Positions 1-6,386 of a DNA stretch of 16,508 nucleotides are shown here, in pieces. The DNA comes from Rickettsiales bacterium (lineage in GTDB: Bacteria; Pseudomonadota; Alphaproteobacteria; Rickettsiales; JALZUV01): positions 1-16,508 of the forward strand of contig JALZUV010000021.1 of assembly GCA_023301245.1 (NCBI GenBank), written 5' to 3'. Position 1 is the stretch's first letter. Each line of letters begins with the position of its first letter. The notes beneath the pieces were generated by a model, which was given only the letters and a program-made list of their open reading frames with translations, did not search any database and was not told the DNA's origin. A program made the position numbers and the translations under genes.

Positions 1-122
1 CCACCGCCCGAACTGGTGGCAAACACACCCGTTGATGAAAATAAAAATAACGAAACAACCGATAAAACAAGCAGCTGCCTTAACACGCTAAAAGTACCAC
101 CAACTGTTGCTGCTTTATTCAT
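1..122 (-). CDS. Small exported protein, partial; possible VirB2/TrbC-type pilin
   Basis: This gene starts at the ATG at 122 and runs off the left edge, so only 40 codons are visible. They encode a short N-terminus with one Lys and one Arg, a strong hydrophobic stretch (LLVLSVVSLFLFSSTGVF) and a probable signal peptidase site after VFA, followed by TSSGG. A small secreted protein with a Gly-rich mature start fits the VirB2/TrbC pilin of type IV secretion systems, and virB8 and virB9 lie about 0.8 kb away on the other strand. The identification is an inference from context and the signal peptide alone. It lies 19 bases behind the exported protein encoded at 142-819 and is probably cotranscribed with it. 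A purine-rich AAAGGAA lies about 15 bases upstream, rather far for a ribosome binding site. Any other small periplasmic or outer membrane protein is possible. Confidence 0.6.
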   Translation of the reverse strand, partial: MNKAATVGGTFSVLRQLLVLSVVSLFLFSSTGVFATSSGG

Positions 123-141
123 CTGATTATGCTTATTTCCT

Positions 142-819
142 TTATTCTTTACCTGTAATAACTGATTTCGCCCATTCTGGGTCGTGGGAAATCATCAATA
201 TAGCGCTTATTTGTTTGCCCGAAAGCACGCTTTCTACTCTACCGCCATCGGTGAATGGGGCTAAGATTTCTGCCATAATTTTATTAGGGATATCTTTTTT
301 AACATGGTCCGAAAGCATGGTAATGGCTTTATCTAAACGCGCTTTATCTGCTTTTGTTCTTGCGCTCAACCTTGCGGGGGTAAGATTTTCTTTCGCCTTC
401 AACAGGGCGCGCTTTACAGCCTTTCCGCCCGTTTTATAATCATCAATCGCTAGGCTTATGCTGGGACTACCTACTTCTATAATCGCCATCTGCAGTACTT
501 TAAGCTCGCGCTTAGTTGAACGCATCTTTTTTGTTTCTAATAAAAGCTGCGAATCATCGATATTAACCAAATAATTCATCGCTTTATTGATTGATGCCTT
601 AGTTTCCTTCGGATTATCCGCATTTAACAGATGCCCAATTGCCTTTAAATATTCCGCAGCTTTGGCGATATCTTCCGTTGAAGCATCATCTATTAAACTT
701 GGGGCACGAACACTTAAAGCAGATGTAAGTGTTTGCATTTTATCATCATTTGTCTGCGCCTGCACCATCGGCGCAACAGCAACGATTGAAAGAATAAAGA
801 CGGAAATTAACCAATGCAT
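142..819 (-). CDS. Exported protein of unknown function (225 aa)
   Basis: I do not recognise the family. The ATG at 819 is preferred over a TTG five codons upstream because a GGGGGTG ribosome-binding-like stretch lies about 8 bases before it. The protein begins with a classic signal peptide (MHWLISVFILSIVAVAPMVQA, cleavage predicted before QTNDD). The remaining roughly 200 residues have no further membrane segment and are mostly polar and probably alpha-helical, with many Lys, Asp and Glu; there is a Lys/Arg/Ala-rich middle (about residues 130-170) and no Cys. It is therefore predicted to be a soluble periplasmic protein. It is the first gene of a minus-strand pair with the possible VirB2 gene and diverges from virB8-virB9, so a role linked to type IV secretion is conceivable but unproven. 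Confidence 0.75.
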   Translation of the reverse strand: MHWLISVFILSIVAVAPMVQAQTNDDKMQTLTSALSVRAPSLIDDASTEDIAKAAEYLKAIGHLLNADNPKETKASINKAMNYLVNIDDSQLLLETKKMRSTKRELKVLQMAIIEVGSPSISLAIDDYKTGGKAVKRALLKAKENLTPARLSARTKADKARLDKAITMLSDHVKKDIPNKIMAEILAPFTDGGRVESVLSGKQISAILMISHDPEWAKSVITGKE

Positions 820-912
820 AACGAACACCCCCAATGTTTTTCTACATTATTACTATCAGTATCGCATATAAAGATTTCATTTATGTGACAGTTCACGCTA
901 ATTATAACTCTT
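820..912. promoter_or_regulatory. Divergent intergenic region between the exported-protein gene and virB8
   Basis: This 93-bp gap must hold the promoters for both directions. A perfect short dyad GTGA-CAGT-TCAC lies at 885-896, which could be an operator. A TATAAC hexamer at 903-908 could act as a -10 box for virB8; if so, transcription would start at about 914 and virB8 would be almost leaderless, in keeping with the absence of a Shine-Dalgarno sequence before its ATG. No convincing -35 box is visible for either gene. All of this is inference from short matches. Confidence 0.25.
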
Positions 913-1677
913 ATGGAGGATATTCAACAGCAGTTAGATAACGATGCCATCCGAGAAGCGGTGGCAGATGGAAGCTATTTTAATAGAACCAGACGCTGGT
1001 TCGATGAAATATACCATCGCCCTATTGGTGAACGCAGTTACTTTATTCTCATCACCTTTCTATCGGCCGTGACTATCTTTTTCTCCACCATCACCTATTT
1101 TTCAATGCAGCCGCTTTCTCGCACGGTTCCCTATACTATTTACAGTAAAGACCTTGCCGAAGAGCTGCCAGTTATTGCGCCGCTACGCAAAGTGCCTGCC
1201 GAAGATATCAATATTTCACTCGCAAGGTTCCTGCTGTCCAATTATGTGAAGGAGCGCGAGTCCTATCGTTATGGTACGGTCAAACCTGAATGGCAATTTA
1301 ACCGCGTTCGTAGCACCAGTGGCGAACAAGAGTTTAAACGCTATCAGCAGTTTATGAACCCCGAAAACCCCGCCAGCCCCTTTACTAAATATGGGCGCGA
1401 TGCGGTGCGCGAAGTGAATATCTACAAACTTTCGATGGAATTATCTGAAACTCCGCAAACGGCGACCATTTATTACACCACCAGCGTTAAGCGCGGCAAA
1501 CAAACTCAAGATAATAATTGGGTAGCCAACATTACCTTCCGCTTCCCTAAACTGTCGGTAAATCAAGAAACCAACGAAGTTATGCAATTTAATATTAAGA
1601 AAAATGACTCTGAAGTGGCCGAGGAAATTGATTTTCGCGTCGGGCAGTATAATGTACAGGAAATCACCAACAGGTAA
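913..1677 (+). CDS. virB8: Type IV secretion system inner membrane protein VirB8
   Basis: VirB8 is a bitopic inner membrane component of type IV secretion systems; its periplasmic domain contacts VirB9/VirB10 and helps assemble the channel. The 254-aa protein has a cytoplasmic N-terminus of about 42 residues, one membrane helix (about residues 43-64, FILITFLSAVTIFFSTITYF) and a periplasmic domain with VirB8-family hallmarks: the RESYRY region (115-120), an NPENPASPF segment followed by YG (149-161), and alternating beta strands such as ATIYYTTSVKRG and WVANITFRF. Length and layout are normal for the family. The ATG at 913 has no Shine-Dalgarno upstream; a GGAGGA lies just after it, inside the gene, with no usable start codon behind it. 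The stop codon overlaps the virB9 start by one base (TAATG), which suggests translational coupling. Confidence 0.88.
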   Translation: MEDIQQQLDNDAIREAVADGSYFNRTRRWFDEIYHRPIGERSYFILITFLSAVTIFFSTITYFSMQPLSRTVPYTIYSKDLAEELPVIAPLRKVPAEDINISLARFLLSNYVKERESYRYGTVKPEWQFNRVRSTSGEQEFKRYQQFMNPENPASPFTKYGRDAVREVNIYKLSMELSETPQTATIYYTTSVKRGKQTQDNNWVANITFRFPKLSVNQETNEVMQFNIKKNDSEVAEEIDFRVGQYNVQEITNR

Positions 1678-2471
1678 TGATATCCCTTATGCGTTATTTT
1701 AATATCCTCATTTGCACCTTCCTAAGCATTACGTTCTTAGCTTTTGGGCCAGCAAATGCTTTGAAGAGCCCTCGCCCACAAGGGGTTGATGGTCGTATTC
1801 ACACCATTATGTACGGGCCTGATGAAGTATTTAAATTTACAGGTCACTATAACTATCAATCTAGCATTGTCCTAGAAGAGGGCGAAGAGATTCAAACCAT
1901 CTCAATGGGCGACTCTGTTCCATGGCAAATCACCCCGTCTGGCAATCGTATTTTTCTCAAGCCGATTGAACAAGACGCTCAAACTAACATGACCATGCTA
2001 ACCAACAAGCGCACCTATTTGTTTGAACTGCATGCTGAAGAGGCTGAAGGCATTGATGACCCCAACCTTATTTGGGTAATGAAGTTTCTTTACCCCACCG
2101 AAATGGTAATAAAGAAGAAAAAGAAAGAGAAGCTGCGCGACCCTGCTTTGAAAGATGCAATACAAAACCAAAATATAAACTTCAATTTCAACTACACTAT
2201 TCGTGGTTCATACGATTTTTCTCCTATCAAAATTTACGATGATGGCGAGTTTACCTATTTTGAATTTCGCGATAAAAACGCTTCGATCCCTGCTTTTTTC
2301 CTAGTCGATAACAATGGCGATGAGAGTATTATTAACTTCCGTGCGCGTGACGATAAAATTATTGTTGAACGTGTTGCTAGCCGCTTCACTTTGCGCCATG
2401 GCAACGATATTGTCTGCGTTTATAACGAAGATAAACCTTTCCGCAGCTCCTACACTCCGCCGCCCAAGTAA
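1677..2471 (+). CDS. virB9: Type IV secretion system outer-membrane-complex protein VirB9
   Basis: VirB9 forms the outer layer of the type IV secretion core complex together with VirB7 and VirB10. The 264-aa product starts with a signal peptide (cleavage predicted after PANA, residue 28). The N-terminal domain shows the family pattern: DGRIHTIMYGPDEV (about 38-51), LEEGEEIQTISMGDS with a following W (about 66-83), SGNRIFLKP, and QTNMTMLTNKRTYLFEL. The C-terminal domain has YDFSPIKIYDDGEFTYFEF, then AFFLVDNNGDES and the terminal IVERVASRFTLRHGNDIVCVYN strands. Both domains appear intact. A second Met at codon 5 is an alternative start; the first ATG overlaps the virB8 stop by one base. Its own stop overlaps the lipB ATG in the same way. 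VirB7, VirB10, VirB11 and VirD4 genes are not in this window. Confidence 0.9.
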   Translation: MISLMRYFNILICTFLSITFLAFGPANALKSPRPQGVDGRIHTIMYGPDEVFKFTGHYNYQSSIVLEEGEEIQTISMGDSVPWQITPSGNRIFLKPIEQDAQTNMTMLTNKRTYLFELHAEEAEGIDDPNLIWVMKFLYPTEMVIKKKKKEKLRDPALKDAIQNQNINFNFNYTIRGSYDFSPIKIYDDGEFTYFEFRDKNASIPAFFLVDNNGDESIINFRARDDKIIVERVASRFTLRHGNDIVCVYNEDKPFRSSYTPPPK

Positions 2472-3106
2472 TGCAAGCTGACTGGGAAGCCTCCGATTCA
2501 CTCGTTGATTATGATATCGCACTCAAAACAATGCTGGCGCGCGTTGAAGATATCATCCAAGGTCAACAGCCCGAGCTGCTTTGGGCGTTAGAACACCCAT
2601 CGCTTTACACTGCCGGCAGTAGTGCGAATGTAAATGATTTACTTTTACCCGACAAATTCCCTGTTTATGAAGCAGGCCGCGGCGGGCAATACACCTATCA
2701 TGGCCCAGGGCAGCGTATAGTTTACACCATGCTAAATCTGAAAACTCGTATGAATGGCAAGCCCGATGTTCGGCGATTTGTTTGCCTATTAGAAACGTGG
2801 ATTATCAATACACTCGCCGAATTTGGCGTAAAAGGCGAACGCCGCGAAGGGCGCATTGGTATCTGGGTAGTACAACCTGATGGGCGTGAAGATAAAATTG
2901 CCGCGCTAGGCATTCGGGTAAAAAAATGGGTCACCTTTCATGGTATCGCCATCAATGTAAGCCCCAATCTCTCGCATTTCTCTGGCATCGTGCCTTGCGG
3001 TATCACTGCACATGGTGTCACCTCGCTTCACGCGCAAGGCAAGCAGGTTAGCCTACAGCAACTAGATACGGTTTTGCAGCAGCAATTCAATAAGTTAGAC
3101 TGGTAG
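2471..3106 (+). CDS. lipB: Octanoyltransferase LipB (lipoate biosynthesis)
   Basis: LipB transfers octanoyl from octanoyl-ACP to a lysine of lipoyl domains (pyruvate and 2-oxoglutarate dehydrogenases, glycine cleavage H protein), the first step of de novo lipoylation in the cytoplasm. The 211-aa protein carries the family motifs: EHPSLYTAG (41-49), RGGQYTYHGPGQ (70-81), the catalytic Lys in DKIAALGIRV (K142), FHGIAINV (157-163) and the catalytic Cys in VPCG (C176). Length is typical. The start codon overlaps the virB9 stop (TAATG), no Shine-Dalgarno is present, and the N-terminus aligns with LipB family starts, so translation is probably coupled to virB9. A housekeeping enzyme in a type IV secretion unit is unusual. 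The stop at 3104-3106 abuts the stop of the convergent gene at 3107. Confidence 0.95.
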   Translation: MQADWEASDSLVDYDIALKTMLARVEDIIQGQQPELLWALEHPSLYTAGSSANVNDLLLPDKFPVYEAGRGGQYTYHGPGQRIVYTMLNLKTRMNGKPDVRRFVCLLETWIINTLAEFGVKGERREGRIGIWVVQPDGREDKIAALGIRVKKWVTFHGIAINVSPNLSHFSGIVPCGITAHGVTSLHAQGKQVSLQQLDTVLQQQFNKLDW

Positions 3107-3427
3107 TTAAAGCTCTTTTCGAGCCTTTTTTTCTTCCGAGTTTTTTACTAATTCTTTATTTCTCTGCTCGCTCATATGGCTCGTAATTTTTCCTTTGATA
3201 ATATTACGTGCCACCATTTTCAAATAAATCGCGCAGTTTTTCTCTAGCCCTTCGCTTGAAGGTTTAAAGCGCTCCCGAAGAACATCTGAAAGAAGGTTCG
3301 CACGAATAGCGGCTGTATCTTCTGAAGTTAGCAGTTGAGTATTTTCGAAATAATTCGCGGCGGTTTTAACAATCCACTCATGATTAACCAAGGCACTCAC
3401 CTGATCTGATATCGATTTCTCGCTCAT
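3107..3427 (-). CDS. Small charged protein of unknown function (106 aa)
   Basis: I do not recognise this family. The ATG at 3427 is preceded by AGGGGAA about 5 bases upstream, a good ribosome binding site, and a perfect TATAAT (plus-strand 3455-3460) lies at a suitable distance before it, so the gene looks real. The protein has no signal peptide or membrane helix. It seems largely helical, with a hydrophobic middle (CAIYLKMVARNIIKGKI, about 65-81) and a very Lys/Glu-rich C-terminus (KNSEEKKARKEL). Its stop directly abuts the lipB stop on the other strand with no spacer. A cytoplasmic protein is likely; nothing in the sequence points to a function. Confidence 0.65.
   Translation of the reverse strand: MSEKSISDQVSALVNHEWIVKTAANYFENTQLLTSEDTAAIRANLLSDVLRERFKPSSEGLEKNCAIYLKMVARNIIKGKITSHMSEQRNKELVKNSEEKKARKEL
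3112..3132 (+). terminator. Weak intrinsic terminator candidate after lipB
   Basis: A short inverted repeat GCTC-TTTTC-GAGC (3112-3124) is followed by C and seven T (3126-3132), six bases after the lipB stop. The stem is only four base pairs, so efficiency is doubtful. It lies inside the 3' end of the convergent gene, where it also encodes the KKARKEL tail. Confidence 0.35.
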
Positions 3428-3454
3428 ATTTTCCCCTTTTTATTTATTAAACCT

Positions 3455-3460
3455 ATTATA
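3455..3460 (-). promoter_or_regulatory. -10 box (TATAAT) for the 106-aa gene
   Basis: The minus strand reads a perfect TATAAT here, about 28 bases before the ATG at 3427. No recognisable -35 box lies 16-18 bases upstream, so the call rests on the -10 match and the position alone. The overlapping plus-strand TATACT (3457-3462) could serve the divergent gene at 3490. Confidence 0.3.
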
Positions 3461-3489
3461 CTGCTCATAGATTAACCAGAGGTAAAGAT

Positions 3490-3690
3490 ATGCTGAAAAA
3501 AAGCCGCCAACATTTAATTGATACTGAAGAAGAGTATTTCCATCATCAGGCTTTCGCTATTCGCTATGGTTTAAGTTGCCTTAAAGCAGGCTGCATGGCC
3601 ATTATTCATGGGCTTATTCCTGCATTTTTCCAAACGGCGGCGAGTGAAAAAGTGGAAGAAATTGCCAATCGCGCACGCACCGTGCACTAA
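3490..3690 (+). CDS. DUF6356-like small protein (66 aa)
   Basis: This is a small protein resembling the alphaproteobacterial DUF6356 family, whose members combine a polar N-terminus with a His/Glu-containing segment, a short hydrophobic helix with an H-x-L-x-P-x-F pattern, and a charged C-terminus. Seen here: EEEYFHHQAFAIRYG (about 13-27), a hydrophobic segment LSCLKAGCMAIIHGLIPAFF (about 28-47) that could be one membrane helix, and a charged tail. The function of the family is unknown to me. A good ribosome binding site (GAGGT) lies 7 bases before the ATG. The family name is from memory of the pattern and is moderately certain. Confidence 0.72.
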   Translation: MLKKSRQHLIDTEEEYFHHQAFAIRYGLSCLKAGCMAIIHGLIPAFFQTAASEKVEEIANRARTVH

Positions 3691-3692
3691 GC

Positions 3693-3720
3693 TTGCAGTT
3701 TGCGCCTAAGCGAGTATAAA
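3693..3720 (+). promoter_or_regulatory. Sigma-70-type promoter of the transaldolase gene
   Basis: A TTGCAG -35 box (3693-3698) and a TATAAA -10 box (3715-3720) are separated by 16 bases. Transcription would start near 3727, leaving a leader of about 20 bases that contains the AGGAG ribosome binding site before the ATG at 3748. The same TTGCA-N16 arrangement is seen before rpsF and serB. Confidence 0.6.
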
Positions 3721-3747
3721 ACCCCTCAATCATAAATAGGAGCCACC

Positions 3748-4398
3748 ATGAAATTTTTCGTTGATACTGCCAACTTAGATGAAATTAAAGAACTCGCCGA
3801 AACAGGCTTGCTAGATGGTGTAACCACCAACCCATCGCTTGTAGCAAAAGAAGGCAAAGAATTTTTGCCACTACTTAAAGAAATTTGCCAAATTGTTGAT
3901 GGGCCTGTTAGTGGCGAAGTCGCCGCGACCGATTTTGAAGGCATGAAGCGCGAAGGTGAGAAAATTCTCGCTATCGCTGATAACATCGCTTTGAAACTTC
4001 CCCTAACGATGGACGGCTTGAAAGCGTGTAAGCATTTCTCAAGCCAAGGTCGCATGGTGAATGTAACTTTGTGTTTCTCTGCCGCTCAAGCGCTGCTCGC
4101 TGCTAAAGCAGGCGCTGCCTTCATCTCGCCATTCGTTGGCCGCCTAGAAGATATCAGTCACGACGGTATGCAGCTAATTGCTGACATCGTACAAATTTAC
4201 AGCAATTACGATTTCAAAACGGAAATTTTAGTCGCTTCCATTCGCAGCCCGATGCACCTTGTCGATGCCGCACTGATGGGTGCCGATGTTTCAACCATCC
4301 CACCAAAAGTAATGCACCAGCTGGTGAAACACCCTTTAACCGACAGCGGCCTAAAAACCTTCGTCGAAGATTGGGCGAAAACAGGTCAGAATATCTAG
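3748..4398 (+). CDS. tal: Transaldolase, TalC/FSA subfamily
   Basis: This 216-aa class I aldolase of the small transaldolase / fructose-6-phosphate aldolase subfamily probably moves a dihydroxyacetone unit between sugar phosphates in the non-oxidative pentose phosphate pathway. Motifs seen: FFVDTANLDEI (3-13), DGVTTNPSLVAKEG (23-36), NIALKLPLT with the Schiff-base Lys K83, VNVTLCFSAAQALLAAKAGA (104-123), SPFVGRLED (127-135) and ILVASIRSP. Compared with E. coli FsaA, whose active site has Gln59 and Tyr131, the aligned residues here are Glu (E57 in SGEVAAT) and Phe (F129 in SPFVGR), which is the transaldolase pattern; transaldolase rather than aldolase activity is therefore expected. Start choice: ATG with AGGAG 5 bases upstream. 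The gene has its own promoter and a strong terminator, so it is monocistronic. Confidence 0.92.
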   Translation: MKFFVDTANLDEIKELAETGLLDGVTTNPSLVAKEGKEFLPLLKEICQIVDGPVSGEVAATDFEGMKREGEKILAIADNIALKLPLTMDGLKACKHFSSQGRMVNVTLCFSAAQALLAAKAGAAFISPFVGRLEDISHDGMQLIADIVQIYSNYDFKTEILVASIRSPMHLVDAALMGADVSTIPPKVMHQLVKHPLTDSGLKTFVEDWAKTGQNI

Positions 4399-4420
4399 TA
4401 GAAGTTAAACTGCTATAAAC

Positions 4421-4457
4421 AAAAGGGGCGACCATTACCATGGCCGCCCCTTTTTTA
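4421..4457. terminator. Strong bidirectional intrinsic terminator between the transaldolase gene and rplI
   Basis: AAAAGGGGCG (4421-4430) pairs with CGCCCCTTTT (4445-4454); inside, CCAT pairs with ATGG around a TACC loop, with one A-C mismatch. A T6 run follows on the plus strand and the A4 start gives T4 on the minus strand, so it can end transcripts from both convergent genes. Confidence 0.92.
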
Positions 4458-4479
4458 TTCGTAACTTAAAACTTAAAGC

Positions 4480-5127
4480 TTACGCAGCGTCTTCTTCTTT
4501 TGCTGCTGGCTCTTCAGTCTTTTCGCCTGCAGGAGTATCTTCGTAAGATTCGGCTGCAGCTTGTGCGGCCATCATTACTCTAATCTCTTCTGCTTTAACA
4601 ATTGCAGCTTCAATACGAATCGCTTCTTTTTCTGCTTCAGCAGCATCGGCAGCTTCATCAGCTTCCCATGTAATGAACTCAGACTCGTTACGCGCTACAC
4701 GTACAGGCAACACCAATTCAATTTCAGGGTGAGGCATCACGGTTACTTCGTAAGCACCTACATCTTTAATCGCACGTTCTAGAAGCAAGTTCTGACGAGG
4801 GATCTCGAAACCTTTTTCCGTTAGTGCTGCACCAATGTCGCGTACTGTTACTGAACCATAAAGGCGACCATCATCAGATGCTTGGCGAACCAACTCCACC
4901 AATGTGCCTTCAAGTTTCTTAGCAAATTCAGTCGCTTCAACTAAGCGTTCTTTATTTTGCTTCTCAATTTCGCCTTTGCGAGATTGGAATTCACTTTTAT
5001 TCGTAGCAGTCGCACGAAGTGCTTTGCCTTGTGGGATAAGGTAATTACGCGCAAAGCCGTTTTTCACTTCAACAAGGTCACCCATGCTGCCGAGGTTTGC
5101 AACGCGTTCTAATAAAATAATTTCCAT
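4480..5127 (-). CDS. rplI: 50S ribosomal protein L9 with C-terminal extension
   Basis: L9 binds 23S rRNA at the base of the L1 stalk and helps maintain reading-frame fidelity. The N-terminal domain begins with MEIILLERVANLGSMGDLVEV and has the NGFARNYLIPQGKA signature (23-36). The connecting helix and C-terminal domain run to about residue 149, with GRLYGSVT (87-94) and HPEIELVLPV. After that an acidic, Ala/Glu-rich tail of about 65 residues extends the protein to 215 aa, against 149 in E. coli; such tails are common in alphaproteobacteria. A GGAG ribosome binding site lies about 9 bases before the ATG. It is the last gene of the rpsF-rpsR-DUF2232-rplI order and ends at the shared terminator. 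Confidence 0.96.
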   Translation of the reverse strand: MEIILLERVANLGSMGDLVEVKNGFARNYLIPQGKALRATATNKSEFQSRKGEIEKQNKERLVEATEFAKKLEGTLVELVRQASDDGRLYGSVTVRDIGAALTEKGFEIPRQNLLLERAIKDVGAYEVTVMPHPEIELVLPVRVARNESEFITWEADEAADAAEAEKEAIRIEAAIVKAEEIRVMMAAQAAAESYEDTPAGEKTEEPAAKEEDAA

Positions 5128-5175
5128 GACAATATTCTCCAGTTTGTCAGATTACTAAAAATCATCTGTCCCGCT

Positions 5176-6072
5176 TTAACTATAGCGGTTAGACAAAAAC
5201 TTAGCCTGCTCTAGCAGACCAACGCCGATAAACCAGAAAATGGGCCAAAATACAAGCACTGTTACCGAATAAATGACCGATAACCAAAGGTTTGGCTGCT
5301 GCCACGACTCGGCCCGTGCATGCATTCGCGCAATACCCACCAAAAAATATGGCAATAGTAGAATTAAAAAGGCGGTTTTACCTGCCATTTGTAACGGCAC
5401 AGACCCGCTAAAACTGAACAAACCCGCCACTAGCATTGCGCCCAGCACCAAGGCAGATGGCATGAAAGGAGTCAGTCGCAAGCTCTCGCGTTGCTCTTTA
5501 TTCCAGCCTGTCAGCATGTAATTAGAAAATACGGCAATGCCATAAAACATCAGCAACTGCATCCACGCGCCGAGCGCAAAGACCAAGAACGGAGCTTTCT
5601 CTAATAAGTCGCGAGCTTGCTGCATCAGCGGCGAAGCATCTGCATCGACAGCGGGAAGCGATTCGGCAAGATTCACCTCACTGCCCATTACCAACACCAT
5701 GAAGAAGCCGAGCATAGTAGCAACATAAAGGCTTAACCCCGTTAAGGCTCCACCGACAGGATACCAGCTATTATCATCTAGGCGAGTTAGGCAAATATGC
5801 GTAAACATAATCGAAGGCGTGCCGTAAAGCAGGCCAAAAACCATCATGCCTGAAAAACCTGTGAACATACCTGCTAGTAAAGTGGTCACCAATGCGGCAA
5901 TCGCCACGGCGCGCACCCCTTGCGATAAACCAACGGCCAGCAAAGGAAATAACGGCGTATAAGCGATGAAAATACTAAAGAAGCCACCCGTAACGGAAAG
6001 CAAATAAAGCGTGGTGGTAACGGCACCTGCCACCAGCCCCCATTGCAATGTTGTTTCTTGTTCTTGTTCCAT
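5176..6072 (-). CDS. DUF2232 family multi-pass membrane protein
   Basis: This 298-aa integral inner membrane protein of the DUF2232 (YybS-like) family has no established function that I know of. The hydrophobic segments suggest about eight membrane helices, roughly at residues 12-32, 35-50, 53-75, 77-90, 108-130, 160-185, 205-225, 232-250 and 265-285 (boundaries approximate, nine possible). Its place between rpsR and rplI is the usual one in alphaproteobacteria, which supports the family call. The ATG at 6072 has no visible Shine-Dalgarno, and an intrinsic terminator ends only about 28 bases upstream, so expression may depend on read-through from rpsR. It is followed by 48 bases before rplI. 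Confidence 0.85.
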   Translation of the reverse strand: MEQEQETTLQWGLVAGAVTTTLYLLSVTGGFFSIFIAYTPLFPLLAVGLSQGVRAVAIAALVTTLLAGMFTGFSGMMVFGLLYGTPSIMFTHICLTRLDDNSWYPVGGALTGLSLYVATMLGFFMVLVMGSEVNLAESLPAVDADASPLMQQARDLLEKAPFLVFALGAWMQLLMFYGIAVFSNYMLTGWNKEQRESLRLTPFMPSALVLGAMLVAGLFSFSGSVPLQMAGKTAFLILLLPYFLVGIARMHARAESWQQPNLWLSVIYSVTVLVFWPIFWFIGVGLLEQAKFLSNRYS

Positions 6073-6100
6073 GAGGGGCAGTCTATTCGCAAATGCAGAT

Positions 6101-6125
6101 AAAGAAAAGGCCGGTTGAACCGGCC
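6101..6125 (-). terminator. Intrinsic terminator or attenuator behind rpsR
   Basis: On the minus strand GGCCGG-TTCAA-CCGGCC is followed directly by TTTTCTTT, a textbook rho-independent terminator (stem at 6109-6125). The plus strand lacks a T run, so it acts only on the rpsF-rpsR transcript. It starts 13 bases after the rpsR stop, and the DUF2232 ATG follows about 28 bases later, leaving no room for a new promoter. Confidence 0.85.
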
Positions 6126-6137
6126 CTGTCTAATTTA

Positions 6138-6371
6138 TCAACCACTTACAAATGGCATCAATGCAATGATGCGTGATTGTTTAATCGCTGTTTTCAAGCG
6201 GCGCTGTTTTTTAGCGCACACGTTAGTGATACGGCTTGGCATAATTTTGCCGCGCTCGGATACATAACGCATTAGTGTTTTTGTATCTTTATAGTCGACT
6301 GCTGGAGCTTTTGCATGGCTCAACGGGCAAGATTTACGACGTTTGAAAAATGTTTTTTGACCAAATGACAT
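6138..6371 (-). CDS. rpsR: 30S ribosomal protein S18
   Basis: S18 binds 16S rRNA in the platform of the small subunit as a heterodimer with S6. The 77-aa protein shows the family core: FFKRRKSCPL (8-17), VDYKDTKTLMRYVSERGKIMPSRIT (25-49) and KKQRRLKTAIKQSRIIALMPF (54-74). Length is normal. A GAGAGAA purine stretch precedes the ATG. It lies 15 bases behind rpsF, whose product is its partner, and is followed by a strong terminator. Confidence 0.97.
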   Translation of the reverse strand: MSFGQKTFFKRRKSCPLSHAKAPAVDYKDTKTLMRYVSERGKIMPSRITNVCAKKQRRLKTAIKQSRIIALMPFVSG

Positions 6372-6386
6372 AATATATTCTCTCTA

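Noticed and set aside
107..439. 110-codon plus-strand open frame at the left end
   Set aside because: It is antisense to the exported 225-aa protein, which has a good ribosome binding site and signal peptide.
5171..5188. CCGCT-N8-AGCGG hairpin at the DUF2232 stop codon
   Set aside because: The T run is about 10 bases away on the minus strand, so it does not look like an intrinsic terminator.
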